Below, one piece after another: positions 35,401 through 47,052 of a stretch of DNA of 64,000 nt (positions are counted from its first letter, which is position 1; each line of letters starts with the position of its first letter). A program made the translations under genes and the position numbers. The notes below the pieces were generated by a model that was not told where the DNA came from, did no database searches, and saw only the letters and a program-made list of their open reading frames with translations. Source of the DNA: Megaleporinus macrocephalus (Eukaryota; Chordata; Actinopteri; Characiformes; Anostomidae); assembly GCA_021613375.1 (NCBI GenBank), contig CM038715.1, forward strand, positions 3,101,878 to 3,165,877, given 5' to 3'.

Positions 35401-36023
35401 CATTAAATAACATTCACCAGCAAACCTAAGAAGTGATACATATATACATAGAAGCCAAACAAGAGTTATTATTGGTGTTGAGTAAAGAGATGTTTGAGAT
35501 GTTTGATGCAACGTTTCTTCAAGACTGGTAAGAACTGAAAAGAGAGGAGAAGGGACTGTACATTTCCTTGTGTCTTACAAAAGAGGGGTGGACCCCATGG
35601 TGATATGCTGCGCTCTATTTGTTTGGAGTGTAAATTTGACAGTAATTGTGTCAAGGCATTTCCAATCCATTGCCTACTTTTTTCTTATTTGTCAATTGTT
35701 CTTGAAAAGATTAATATTCAAAAGTGAATACAGCCTTCTACCAAGTTCCTTACCACATTCTTTCTCCGCCCCTCAGTCTGCGTACGCCCTATCACAGATC
35801 TACGTCTTTGCAAAGCTCTGTGCAGCTGGAGTGGACACTGAGCGGTAAGGTTTTCATGATTCATCATTTTTTACTTCATCTTTATTACGTGTTTATGTAA
35901 AAAACGAAACTCGTGTTATCATATAACAGGACGTCTTCAATCAGCCCACTGATTTTATGGGTTTTTCTATTTTACAGAATCTTGGAAGCAATAAAGGAAG
36001 TAAAAAGCATTTCCACTGAGTGA
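25008..36023 (+). CDS. Legumain-like cysteine peptidase, plus-strand copy (complete)
   Basis: Thirteen coding exons with GT-AG borders: 25008-25139, 25728-25825, 25944-26025, 26100-26185, 26878-26953, 27128-27190, 29158-29224, 29344-29462, 33778-33867, 34015-34212, 34415-34585, 35777-35844 and 35978-36023. They join without frame break into 431 residues, close to the 433 of human legumain. The protein is a family C13 peptidase, normally an Asn-specific lysosomal protease with a C-terminal activation module. The start [12 protein letters not shown] has no clear hydrophobic signal peptide, and no earlier in-frame Met exists in the candidate 5' exon. Introns 6 and 8 contain large minisatellites. 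The exon structure parallels the divergent minus-strand copy, so the pair arose by duplication. The intact frame and splice sites argue that it is functional. Confidence 0.92.
26338..26625. repeat. Dispersed repeat of the ACCACCACAGAGCAGG family in intron 4
   Basis: Begins GGATCAGCCATAACATTAAA, then CCCTACAGGACCACCACAGA, a GGTGGTGGTGTGTG block and CAGACACAGCAGTGCAGAAA. These are the same ordered blocks as the copies near 9.0 kb and 52 kb. It is non-coding despite open frames on both strands. Confidence 0.75.
27233..28967. repeat. 20-bp minisatellite in intron 6 of the plus legumain-like gene
   Basis: About 85 units of GGTGGTGTAGTGGTTAGTAC with frequent variants (AGTATG, AGCTCG, GGTCAG) and some one-base indels. 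Each unit contains TGGTGTAGTGG, which fits the RNA polymerase III A-box consensus TRGYNNARNNG. It lies between the exon 27128-27190 and the catalytic-Cys exon 29158-29224. Confidence 0.97.
29608..33548. repeat. 22/27-bp minisatellite in intron 8 of the plus legumain-like gene
   Basis: Units of AGAAATATACTTTATACACAGC (22 bp) alternate irregularly with a 27-bp form carrying an extra ACTTT. Variants are GCACAC, TACATTGTAG, TATGTATAGC and GTACCAGTAG. The plus strand of the consensus has no TAA, TAG or TGA in any frame. This explains very long open frames (up to 392 codons) that are not genes. The array fills most of the 4.3 kb intron between 29462 and 33778. Confidence 0.97.
33778..36023 (+). CDS. 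Prodomain exons of the plus legumain-like gene
   Basis: Five exons encode residues 242-431, the linker and the activation module. The 34015-34212 exon contains [20 protein letters not shown], where the human Asn323 autocleavage position reads Asp. The next exons carry [21 protein letters not shown] and [12 protein letters not shown]. These match the SCYPE, THCFNWH and VLVNLC cysteines of human legumain. The protein then ends with [14 protein letters not shown] and a TGA, without the final HVCLGHY-type cysteine, so one of the two prodomain disulfides cannot form. A pyrimidine-rich acceptor precedes each exon. Confidence 0.88.
34640..35776. other. Intron 11 of the plus legumain-like gene
   Basis: AT-rich sequence with a short ATT run near 34724-34770. 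I could not classify any transposon in it, and I see no independent gene. Confidence 0.4.
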
Positions 36024-36384
36024 GCAACACAGTCCTGACAGACCCTGATCTGCTGAATCACTCATCTTCTAGCAAGTCTGAAAACTGGTACTTGATTCCA
36101 AGCACCAAGACATTATTCAAACTGCTTAAAATCTGTATCATCTGTATTAGCTACATATTCATTAATTCTTTCCTGTTCTTTTAAAAATCTTGTAAATCTC
36201 TAGTATTTACCTTTAAAATGAAATTACTCTGATTTCTTATTGGGAGAGGCCAGCATTGTATTTAAAATCATTCATCTGAGCAGTTTTTAAAGGTTCCACT
36301 AGACTTTTTGAACCAACCAAAGAAAAAGAGTATTCTGTATGGAAATACAGCTCATATGTATTTTATATGTACTTACAACTCAGT

Positions 36385-36390
36385 AATAAA
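36385..36390 (+). terminator. Poly(A) signal of the plus legumain-like gene
   Basis: AATAAA about 360 bp after the TGA, in CTCAGTAATAAAATTTAATA. It gives a 3'UTR of ordinary length. Confidence 0.6.
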
Positions 36391-36399
36391 ATTTAATAC

Positions 36400-37320
36400 A
36401 CAAACACATGTGTAGTAGAGACAAGACAAGGGTGTTTAAAATATCAATTCAATAGCATGTGGTACAATTATGTTCCCTGACTAAAGACGTGGTGTATGTA
36501 ACCAAGTGTAACCCAGATGAAAGTGCCACTGGCACATCGATACCAATGACAGTTATACAAACACCACAATATAATACTTTTACTAATGTGCAAAGATGCT
36601 ACTAAAGATTTTATCCATCACTGGTCTGCATATTCAATGCAAGTGTCCTGCCAAGCAATTTACTCTTTTACCTTCAGAGGTCAGTATAAGCATTCCAGAA
36701 AAGCTCTTACCGGTTTCTTTAACATAAATCATTATTTTATAGTTTGTATTATTTAAATTTTTGTTTACTCATCTTGTTTAGTAAAAAGGCTGTGTATTAT
36801 TAACAGTTGCAAATTGGCACAGCATAATGCTAAAGTTCTAGAACATACATTTGCAACTTTAATCCACAATTACTGTTTATTTGCTGAATTTAATATATTT
36901 TAGAGAAAAAGGGGGCATTTATAAATTTGAGATATTATTCCAAACAGAAATGGTGAGATAAATGTTGTAGAACCTCATATAAAAGTTTGTTCCCTGCAGA
37001 GCATGTTTTCACTTGGAACATATAATCTAATCGAACCTTTAGCAGGTGACTGAATCTTGACAATCTGGAAATCTTAAAATTTGTGGAATTCCCCTTTAAC
37101 ACAATTCTAATTCAGTGTTTGTAAAAGCTGGTATTGTTAAACTAATGCATGTGTTTTAACAGTGCAGGACTATATATATATAGTCTACATAACCAGCAAC
37201 ACTCATGACATGAGCTCAGCATTATTTATTCATTGATTGATTTATTTTATTTATCAAACTAGTTAGAATACATCTGATTAAAACAATTGGAATGCTTTAA
37301 ATAAAGATTATATTCAATCG
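36400..37320. other. AT-rich intergenic sequence
   Basis: No gene, tandem array or transposon end recognised. Confidence 0.4.
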
Positions 37321-37329
37321 TATGAACAC

Positions 37330-37575
37330 CAGCAGTCAAATCGTCGCTGTCCAAAGAAATTCAAATATCTACAAAACAACAACTTTACAGGAGAGGACAA
37401 AAACAGGCTTTACTTTCAATGGAAGTCAATGGAACCATAAATTGTTCCAAGTGATTCTGGATCACTTCTATTGGTGCATTCATTCTCAGACAATGTAATC
37501 AGCAGCTGCCGTGTTCAAAAGATGTAGAAATATAAAAATCTACAAAAATGGATACATGTTTTTCTTTGGATATCA
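37330..37575 (+). repeat. Dispersed repeat, family with CTTTACAGGAGAGGACAAAA, copy 1
   Basis: Contains AACTTTACAGGAGAGGACAA, TTACTTTCAATGGAAGTCAA, TTCTATTGGTGCATTCATTC and a GGATACATGTTTTTCTTTGG end. The same blocks in the same order occur near 40.5, 48.6 and (inverse) 52.3 kb. It is non-coding. Confidence 0.75.
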
Positions 37576-38835
37576 ACAATATGTTAAATTTAGCAAATAA
37601 ACAGTAACAGTGCAGTTAAATGAGCAGGAGTGTGTTATCCATGGAAGATGCATGAACTTATTTTTTTTCCTAAAACTGAAATAATCTTTTAAACCAAATC
37701 AAATTAGTTTTATATGCTCTAAAGATTTGTATTAAAAAAAGAGAAAACTAATCTTTGTAGAGATGTGGTTGTTTTTAACAGTACATGGTAAATTTAACTT
37801 AATTGATTGTATATTATATCTCATTAAATGATTTTATATTGGATGTAGAAGAGTCCAGTATTCGGGTAACGGCCACCGCATTAGGATCATTTGTTTGTGT
37901 TTAGTAAACACCAGTTCACATTAATGACAAACTTTTCAGAGGCCAGCTTTTAGAACAGGACATATTATTAACATTATGAATAAATAGTTAATTTTCAGTT
38001 TCTATTATTAATAAATATTGATTGAGAACGTATTAAGCATCTAATATTCCAACTTCTACAAATACACAGAATCATCACACACACATATCCAGCCCATCTC
38101 TCTGCATATGCTATTTATTTATTAATTGATATGCTTGCATATAGAGGTCAGCATCTTCATGTATAATACACAAACACATTACAGAGAGATGTGCTGTAAT
38201 AATGTTAACTAAGACCTGTCAATCAATCCAATGTAATATCAGCAATTTCAATCAGTCAGTTCTGCTCCATCACTCTTCATGCTCCAATATTAATGGTCAC
38301 AGTAATGGATCATCGGACACAGACCTCAAATGCTGCCACAGGAAATCCCACCCCTAGCCACCAGCCATTGGACAGATGATGTTCAGTCTGGCTAATCCCT
38401 GCTGGAGGATAATTGGAGGATGTAGCTGATTTGGAGACAATATGAACTGCTATAGCATGCAGTGTATAATTTTAACATGGAAAACAAATAAATAATAAAT
38501 AAATTATAAAATGTTGTATTTGCACATGCAAATACGCATTTGTCATTTTGATCTTTTTTAAATTTTTGACATAGTTTGAAGGTATTGGAATAAATCGAGA
38601 AAAAAAATAGTCCAATATTACATGATCACTTTATCTAAGGTTAATTATACATACACATTCACTTACTTGTGTGTAAGCATGTGATTTAGATATTTTGCAT
38701 ACAATTATAAATACATTAAATTGACCAATTAGTAGTTAAACCTTTTTGATAGTTAAACTATTTTTGAATTGGATGGTAGAGAGAGACAGAGAGAGATAGA
38801 GAAAAAGTGAGAGAGACTTAGAGAAATAAAGAGCA

Positions 38836-38849
38836 CCACTAGAGGGCGG
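38836..38849 (+). promoter_or_regulatory. Perfect CTCF core motif match
   Basis: CCACTAGAGGGCGG fits CCASYAGRKGGCRS at every position. It lies in otherwise gene-free sequence 2.8 kb downstream of the plus legumain-like gene. It could mark an insulator, or belong to a dispersed repeat that carries such a motif. Confidence 0.4.
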
Positions 38850-38899
38850 TAGAGCACTTCAGTTGTTGCTCCTCTCGTTTACTACAGAAGAACTACAGA

Positions 38900-40440
38900 A
38901 GCTGTGCTTCTTTCATTACAGCCTTCAATCTATGAATACATTCCAGAAAAACAGCAGTAAATGACAGTACATTAAATGATATTTACACAAACTTAATTTT
39001 GTTGGAAGATGCAGGCTACAAAAGTGAAACAACTAAACAAACCTAAAAGCTTTCAAAGCACAATGAAGTGATAAACAATGACACTTTCAGATCAACACAA
39101 AAGCCCAATCAGCTTCCATCACAGAACTGCCGGGTACATCAGATCAGTGTTGACTAGGTATCCTTTGATAGTACTGCAGTTAGGTGAAGTGTTCTTCAGT
39201 CCATTTCATGTGGAGAGATACTTGCCTTATTTTGTAAGAGGCCCAGCAGATCTTGAACAATGTCCTTTCACATAAGCTCACTTGTTGAAGTCCTTATGGA
39301 GGCACTTCAGTTTCTGACAGCAGACTTAAACAGATTCCCCTTCAGGAAAGACATTGCTGTGATATTTTATTGTTCCAAATGCATCTAAAAGAGTTCTACC
39401 GCAGCTGTTTACTGGCCTGTGATTGTTACATTGCATAAACACTTCACCACAAGTACAAAGAAAGCAAAGCTGGTCAATCTCAAGTTATCTCAGGCCAAAG
39501 AAGGCAGAAGCTGAAGCAGCTTCATAAAAATAAATAGTGTTTTGGTCTACAGTGAAAAGATGTGTTCACAATGGGAAATACTTTAGTTACACTTTAACAT
39601 GTTTCAGCACTGTAATGAATTCAACCATTATAGTAATAAATATACTGAACTTGAAGATGCTGTACAATGGAGAAAAAAAACAGCAATAATTTAAGGCTCT
39701 GATTTATCCTTTCTAAGATTTATGATTTACAAATCAAGGTAATTGTCTATTAGCAATCAGTAATAACATCCTCCTGACAGTGAGCTATTAAAAGTCATTA
39801 CAATATACTTAACAGGTATGATTTACACTCTATTTAAACAATGCTTATTCCTCCTAGAGTGAAAACACAAATACAGTAGTTTTACATTAATAAGATTTTT
39901 CAATACATTTTTACATTTTTTTCAATACATTTTTGTGGCTACTATGAATCATAGAATACTGTTAAATAACAAGAATGATCTTTTACAATTAAAAAGTGAC
40001 CAGCTCTTTAACTGAATAGATAAAGATGGACAGTGAATTGGTGAAATGACTCCGTCTGCTTCTTTATGATAAACAATCTAATATTATACACAGTATGATG
40101 CACCGGAGAAAATTATACTGGAAAGGCTATTTTCCGAGGTAGCAATCATTGACATACTTAGATATGCACTATTATGATAAATAAAGTGGACTTTAACATC
40201 AGAAATATAGATTTTATGTAAGACAAGGCAAGTTTATTTATGTAATAGCTTTTGTACACTCTATTCATTCAAAGTGCCTAATGCCAGTTTATGCCAATGT
40301 GTTCTGTTACTGTTTCCAAAACGGTCCTCATAGAAGCCCAATATAAATCACAGTTATTATCCAGTACCTGCTTCGGTTAACCTGTGTTTACTCAATTAAA
40401 TCAAGTGATCAAGTCAGCATTGTAAAAACTGAACTTTAAA
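38900..40440. other. Intergenic sequence, nothing recognised
   Basis: Low-GC sequence without repeats or coding signals that I can support. Confidence 0.4.
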
Positions 40441-40469
40441 TAATAAGTTAGAAGAATGTAAAACACATA

Positions 40470-40640
40470 TTGTTGCTGTTAAAAGAGAAAAAAAACTCAG
40501 AATAGTAACTTTACAGGTGAGGGGGAAAGTTTTATGAACTTTCAATGTAAGTCAGTGTAAATAGGTTTTATTCCAAACATACCTGGAGCATTGGTCCATT
40601 CATTAGGTAATTTTTTTACCATTCTCAAAAGTTCAATTAA
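40470..40640 (+). repeat. Dispersed repeat, CTTTACAGG family, copy 2 (diverged)
   Basis: AACTTTACAGGTGAGGGGGA, GAACTTTCAATGTAAGTCAG and GAGCATTGGTCCATTCATTA match the ordered blocks of the copies at 37.3 and 48.6 kb, with many substitutions. Confidence 0.6.
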
Positions 40641-42240
40641 TTTAATATTTTAAGACAGCCCTGGTGTATTTATATATATATTTTTGTTGTTATTCTTTAT
40701 TTGTCTTTTTATTTTATCTTGTCTTCCAGCTGACAAGATATAAACTACTTAAAAAAACAAGATATTTATAAAAACAAAGCATTTATTTGCTTGCACTTAT
40801 TCTGAAGGTGTAGTGTTTTTTAAAGTTGTAGTAAATATTACTTAAACATTACCAATTAGTTTAGTTTTAGTTTAGTTTGATTTTGTAAGTGAACACGAGT
40901 ACATAATATATTTGATACATGTTATTGTTTTTTAGCTTAATTTAAAAATTAAAAAAAAAAACAACTTATGAAACATATCTGCATATTCAACCCAAATAAC
41001 AGACATTATGCAGTAAAAATTGTGTATTTTTGCATATTTAAATCTGCCCCTTGTGAAGAATGTGTATACATACATCACTGACTCTTGAGACAAAAGATAA
41101 AATGTGCCCTACATTAAAAAGTCTTCTTTGCATTAAAAATCAAGAAATTATGACAATACTTTAAAGGTTAAATGAAGGACACGTTTATATTCATACAAAA
41201 TTAATTTACCCTATTTTTTGAAATAATTACAGCAGATTTTTTTAAAAATGCAGGCTCTATACTCTCAATGTTCATGTAAATTAAACTGTTATCAGCAAGA
41301 AGTCACAATGTCAACCTGCCAGTATTTGAAAAAGCTACAAATGCATGAGTAGAAATATCAAATGAATTCAGGGTTAAGTAACATATCACATAATACATAA
41401 AGTTTAATTTAAATATTTTTTTTTATTTTGTTAACTATGTCAGTTTTTTTATAATAAGTCAATAAGTCAATAATGACAATACATTTCCTATGTCCTGCAG
41501 TTTGGTGGATCTACAATAAGACACTTGCTCTGAAAATGTGACAATTTTAGGATATTTTAAACAAACAATGTTAATATCTCTAAAGTCACAGCTTTAACGT
41601 ATTTACACCATTTTCCATTACGACCCATGTCCATTTGAAAACTTGTCTGATCTCAGTCAGCTGTGAAATATTAGTAAAATATTAGTAAATACTGAAGCCA
41701 TTTTTATTTCCATTCGTTGTTTGTCAGAACGGTCACTTCTTTTTAAACTCCGTCCATAACAGTCAGCTTTATCAGATGAAGGTTTTTAAAGAGATATGTT
41801 ACTCTGTCAGTTGAATGTTTTTCTATATTAAATATATATAAAATATTATATTTATATTAAACTATATTAAAACACCAGCTGAACTACCTGCAATGTTATT
41901 TTCTTTGTCTAAGATCATTGATTATAAACGCTTATATATTAGAAATGAATATACAGACTAAAGCATTTTAAATTGTTGTTTTTTCATGTAATGCATTGTA
42001 TCACTTAACACTGTTACAGAACAGCATTATAAGATACTTCAGGGCTTCATAGTCTTGTTGAATTGATCAAATGTAAATATCATGCTTTTTGTCAGCAAAC
42101 AGAACTATGAATGAAATAAAGTTCAATTATTTTTATTAAAAAAGATATTTAAAACCACTTCTTCTACATGACCTTTGTCTGGAAACATATCTATTTCAAA
42201 CAAATTGAAGACTAAAATATGTTCAGGATCTCACAAAGTA
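40641..42240. other. AT-rich intergenic sequence
   Basis: No gene or mobile element recognised. Simple A/T runs only. Confidence 0.4.
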
Positions 42241-42244
42241 AAGT

Positions 42245-42650
42245 CAAATGTTTTTTTTATTGTCGTTCTTCCGTATAGATTAAACCACAATGGTTTTTTT
42301 TAGGTGTCACAGTGCAACACACAATACAAAATTACATAGAGTTCATATTTACAACACTACAGAACATATAATAAATGCACCAGATAATAAATGTACAGAA
42401 CAGAAATACACAATAATAATAGTAATAATAATAACACAGACAATAAATACTAGACAGGACAACAAAACAATATATATGGGAGGAAAACAGCATTAAGTAA
42501 GTTAACTTTTGATAAAAGTGGAAAACAGTGTTTAGTTTAGCATTTCTTAAATGCAGGCTGTCTTTTGAACGATGAAGAGCCGATCTGCTGGGGACGATCA
42601 AAGCTATCCTGGGTGTGTTATGACGCTGGGCTATGGGTGTTCTCTCTGCC
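42245..42650. repeat. Possible retroelement 3' region
   Basis: Starts TTTTTTTTATTGTCGTTCTT and includes an AAT/ATA-rich stretch (42405-42455), then TTTTGAACGATGAAGAGCCG and GGTGTGTTATGACGCTGGGC. The layout resembles the UTR of a fish LINE or SINE on the minus strand, but no protein motif confirms it. Confidence 0.3.
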
Positions 42651-42654
42651 ACTG

Positions 42655-43130
42655 AATTCCATTAGTCTCCATAGTTAACACACTCTCTTAGTTTTGAACA
42701 ATGCCTTAGCTTGAGTTTCCCCTGTAGAGACAAGAGAGTGATTCAACAAACCCTAAGGCCTCTCTCTCTTTCTTTTTAATACTAGTAATTATCTGTAGCT
42801 GGGGGAGGTGGTAAATTGGATTAGCATGGCGAGGTTTCAGCCCAGTGATCTCTCTCCGTCGCCCCGTGTGCTGACCCCTGGACTGATAAAGAAAGAGGCA
42901 TCACGTTTTTGGAGTGCAGGTGGCCCACGGAGTTCACAGCTTCCATACGGGAACTGAATTTTTTCGGAACTGCCAGAAGGTCAGATTATGCCAGAAATAT
43001 CCGTCCATCTTTTTTTTCTCTGCTATTTTGCTTTCGTTATAAGAGTCGTGCCAACGAGGGTTCCTTTTTATATAAGAACCATTTTTCATTACCTAAAGAA
43101 TCTTCCTGCGGATGCTTCTTTCAAGAATCA
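42655..43130. promoter_or_regulatory. Candidate conserved non-coding block
   Basis: A stretch of higher complexity and balanced base composition, with a TAGTAATTATCTGT homeodomain-type site and GGTAAATTGGATTAGCATGG, in an AT-rich gene-free neighbourhood. It has no coding continuity and no repeat structure. Conservation itself cannot be seen from one sequence. Confidence 0.25.
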
Positions 43131-43444
43131 TTCTTCTGTAAACAAGGTGTGTGAGAGTGAAACATGATTTTAAGTTTACAGAAGCTCCGTATAATGTTAA
43201 GGTTCAGTTCCCATTAATTATTTTTATAGAACTGTTTCATAGATTTGAGAATAAGTTAATTGTTGCTCCATATTTGATACTGATAGAAGAATAGTGGCTG
43301 TAATCTCAATCATAATAAGCTCCCGACTGAAGTGTGGATGCATTACGTTAGAATAGTGGAGTGGAACAGAAGCTGATTGGTCACAGTGCTCTCAACAGCA
43401 ATAAATGAATATACAGTTGTTTAGTGTCTTCTGATTCCGGAATG

Positions 43445-43553
43445 TCAGTAAGTGAGTCAGTGAGTCAGTGAGTGAGTCAGTCAGTGAGTCAGTCAGTGAA
43501 TCAGTCAATAAGTCAGACAGTAAGTCAGACAATAAGTCAGACAGTAAGTCAGT
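43445..43553. repeat. (GTCA/GTGA)n short tandem array
   Basis: Tandem GTCAGTGAGTCA variants grading into CAGACAGTAAGT, directly next to the transposon-like element that follows. Confidence 0.9.
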
Positions 43554-44529
43554 GGGGTGTGTTTCCCGATAACGATTGATTTTAGTGATTTATGAACAAC
43601 TTTAAGAAATGACGTAACTTAATGAACCCCAATTTTGCGAGTGTTTCCCGAACGCCTTCTTAGTCTCCAAACTTACGAACTAGCTTCAAGTAGCTCTTTG
43701 TTGACTCCGCCCCCCACGTCAGAGTTAAATAGGCACTGGTAGGAGACAACTGAACCACTGATTTACAAGATTTACAAGTTTCCTTATTATTATGCCAAAC
43801 ATGTATCATTATGTAAAGAATTATAATAAAAAAGCAAATAAAAAAGAATAACAAATAAGGATTTACATAAATTTTATGTAAAAAAGATAAATGAAACCAT
43901 TTCGCTGTTGTCTATAGCACACAGAGCCTATAAACAGACACACAATTAACGTTGCTAGTTCGGCACACCGAGCTAGCAAATGCTAATTTTCTCAGGATGA
44001 ACTAAAAATATATAATTTTTAAAATCAAAATAAAAAAAGTAAAATGTACATTTATGCGCAGTACTGAACTCAGGACCTTGAGAGTGGTGGGCAGTTTGCT
44101 TCCAACTACACCATGATACAAGCGAACACCTGGTTATTCTAGAAGTTACTGTTTACATAATTCTAGCTGTTGGATATATTTGTTGACGTTGGATGTAATA
44201 TACGTGATGCAGTTACTCTTTCCAAAGGGATTTTAAATCTTCATGAATTCATGTTTGTATAAATAAGTGTAGTTGAAATGCACAGAACAATGCGTTTTAA
44301 AAGGATGATTAGCGCCCTCTTTTGTTTTTGAGACAGAATTGCACGTTAACTTTGAGTTAAGAAGAACTTACCGAGTTACGAGTGGGTCGGACTTCTGTTA
44401 CATTTACAAACGACTTTACGTACTACGTTAGTTATGAAAGCTTTCGGGAAACATTTGTAATTTTAAGAATGTTCTTAAGTGTGAAGTTACGAAGTACTTA
44501 GTGTTACAAACGTTTTGGGAAACGCAACC
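43554..44529. mobile_element. Non-autonomous DNA transposon with GTTTCCC inverted ends
   Basis: The left end GGGGTGTGTTTCCCGATAACG is mirrored by the right end CGTTTTGGGAAACGCAACCT. Subterminal inverted blocks follow (TGTTTCCCGAACGCC near 43645, GCTTTCGGGAAACA near 44440). The interior is short and non-coding. On the minus strand around 44050-44120 there is a tRNA-like segment, with ATGGTGTAGTTGG (A-box-like) and GGTCCTGAGTTCA (B-box-like), possibly a SINE-derived insertion. The superfamily (Harbinger- or hAT-like) cannot be settled. Confidence 0.55.
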
Positions 44530-46174
44530 TAAGTCCATGAGGTGCTTCACAATTTGAGCATTTAAAGAAGCTCCAGTAAGCAAATTGTTATTAAGAATGC
44601 TTTTTGGTACTCTAGATTAATTTTTAGATTTTTGTTTCTCTAATGTTCACCTTTATTATTAATAAGCCCATCTGCGATACACCCTTCTACCTGCTTGACT
44701 TGCAACATAGAAAACTAATAATACAGAAGTGTTATATCCTTTCATGTGTTAAAAGCTGTTGAAATGAATGAATGGCAATGATTAATATACAATCATTTGT
44801 ATAGGGTACAAACACATAACAGAACATACTGGATATGCAAGTAGTTAGAAGTAAGTCAGAAGTAATCATGTATTACTGAATAATTGCTAATAAACAATAT
44901 AACTACTTAACTAACAATACATTGTTAATAATAATAATATAGTACCAGTTCCTGCCCTGTGCATGAAGTCAGTGAAAACAGTATCAGCAAACAACAACAA
45001 CGTCTGATTACTTTCTAAACATTATAGAGGACACTCAGTTGTGAACACTGGACCAGTGCCTGCAGAGACAGAATCTGTCATTCATTTGCAGGAAATGAGC
45101 AGCTTTCTCTCCGCTTGTTCTTCATTTAGACAGCAGTTTGAAAAGACCTTTAATCCTCCACTTCCTACTGTGCCATCCACAGAGAGAGATCAAACAGTAC
45201 AGCCCCAGTCTCTGCATGGTCCAGCTCACCCTTCACCACTCCTCCATCCCCCCACCTTCATCACAAAGCCACGGAGAGAAGGATGTGGATGGGAGTGAGA
45301 GAGAGAAAGAAAGCTAATTACATTTAAGGAGAGGGGCAGCTCTGTAAACAGAAAGACATCTGCACACAAAGTGGCTTGAGCAACTCTGAAGTCTAATGTT
45401 CAGCTAATAGTCAGTCTGAAAGCTCCTACCGGCGTAAGTTGCTCCTTAAGGGGTTGAGCGTTGTACCAGCTCATAAACTCTTTCCTGAATTGCATACTAT
45501 TTTTGTCAGAGTGCCACCTGTTGGTAAAATCAGTACACGTTTGATCTAAATGCAATGTGTGGAGGATCTTCACACAGAAATCTAGTGTACAACTCGTATA
45601 ATAACAACACAACCATGTATGCTGAAGGACTTTTATACGATATGAACACCTCAATAACTGAAAGTCCAGTTGTGCTGGGAACCATTCATGACATTCCACC
45701 AGGACATAACTGGTATATTCTGGTATATATTCTGCAGACCCAGACATAGATCCAAGAATGTGTTGATTTTAGTGGACCTGGCACAGCTCGATTAATACCC
45801 TCGCTATGATTGAATTCTTATCATGTATTAATGCATTCAGGCTAAACATTCTTTTAATGTTTAATGCAATTTAAGTATTGTTCATACAAAGAATCCACTT
45901 GCATAGCACAGTATGCTACATATTATGTTACTTAACACTTCTTATAATGCGTTATGTTAAAGATTTATATATTTAAATGACCATAAAGTGTGTGGCTAAA
46001 ACATGTGTTTATAATTAGGCATGTTTGCTAATCATATATGACTAATATCTACTCATAAACACTCTGAATGGATTTGCCATTATGGCTATGGATTGTTATT
46101 GATAGTCATAAGATATCATTACCACATTATAAGAGATTGTAGGCTGTAGTTGTCAGCTCTAAGTAAGACATGGG
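44530..46174. other. Intergenic sequence, no gene recognised
   Basis: Short open frames at 45041-45298 (plus) and 45400-45747 (minus) have no splice context or recognisable motif, and I treat them as chance. Confidence 0.4.
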
Positions 46175-47052
46175 TAGTGCAACTTGAAAGTTTGGGAATC
46201 CAATTTCTACATAAAATCCAGTCAGATCATAATTTATATCATAAAAATGCCAACATTGCTAACAAAAGCACGTTGATGCCTTGAGCAGCAATGAGTTCAA
46301 ACAGTTTCTTCAACTCTTGATTAGCCTTGCATATTTATTTAGAGGAATCTATTCTTCATTACAGGACTGCTTCTACTCTTACATTATGGTGGCACCTCTT
46401 TAATGAAGGTCTTGGGTCCTAAGAAAACATTTCTACTTCTATTATATTTCTATTGGGGTGAACAAAATTATTCTTCTGTAGACTAACTTGCGTTTTACTA
46501 GCCAGGACCCAGCATACACTTTCTCTTGAGGTTCACTTAAAAACTTTGTCCTGTAGAATTACATAATACTATTCAGGATTCATAACTCTGTGCTGCTGTG
46601 CTGTCCTGGTCTTACAACAGCCAATCAACCCCACATGACGATACTGCTGCCACAGTGTTTTATAGATAGGAGTCATCTACTAACAAACTTAACAAATTCT
46701 TTATCAGACTTTGACGTTGAAAAATCAGGATATATATATTTTTATTAGGCAGTGTCAACCATACTCACAGCTGATTGCTGTGCAATTGACTGAACCTCTC
46801 GATGTGAATTATCCACTAAACCAGGCTGATCATTCTCGAGGTTCACATACTTTTGCCAATTAATACAGATAATAGTGGATTACTTAATTTATTAAACAAA
46901 TGAAAAATGAAAGCTCTGTCTGTTTGATTTGTTTTTCTCTTAATTCATTTGTTTGGCTTAAATAAAGATCTGATATTATTTGTTTTTTATTGGGTTCTCT
47001 TTATGCAGAAATTCACACAATGCAAAAGGTTCACACATTTGTAAGCAGCATG
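46175..47052. mobile_element. Decayed Tc1-like element
   Basis: The left end TAGTGCAACTTGAAAGTTTG and the right end CACATTTGTAAGCAGCATGA are imperfect inverted repeats of the AGTGCTGCTTGAAAGTTTGT type. The right part, with GAGGTTCACATACTTTTGCC and CTGTCTGTTTGATTTG, matches a subterminal region I know from fish Tc1 families. No transposase frame survives. Confidence 0.65.

Noticed and set aside
43660..43854. Minus-strand frame starting LFFFICFFIIILY
   Set aside because: Hydrophobic translation of AT-rich transposon sequence, with no gene context.
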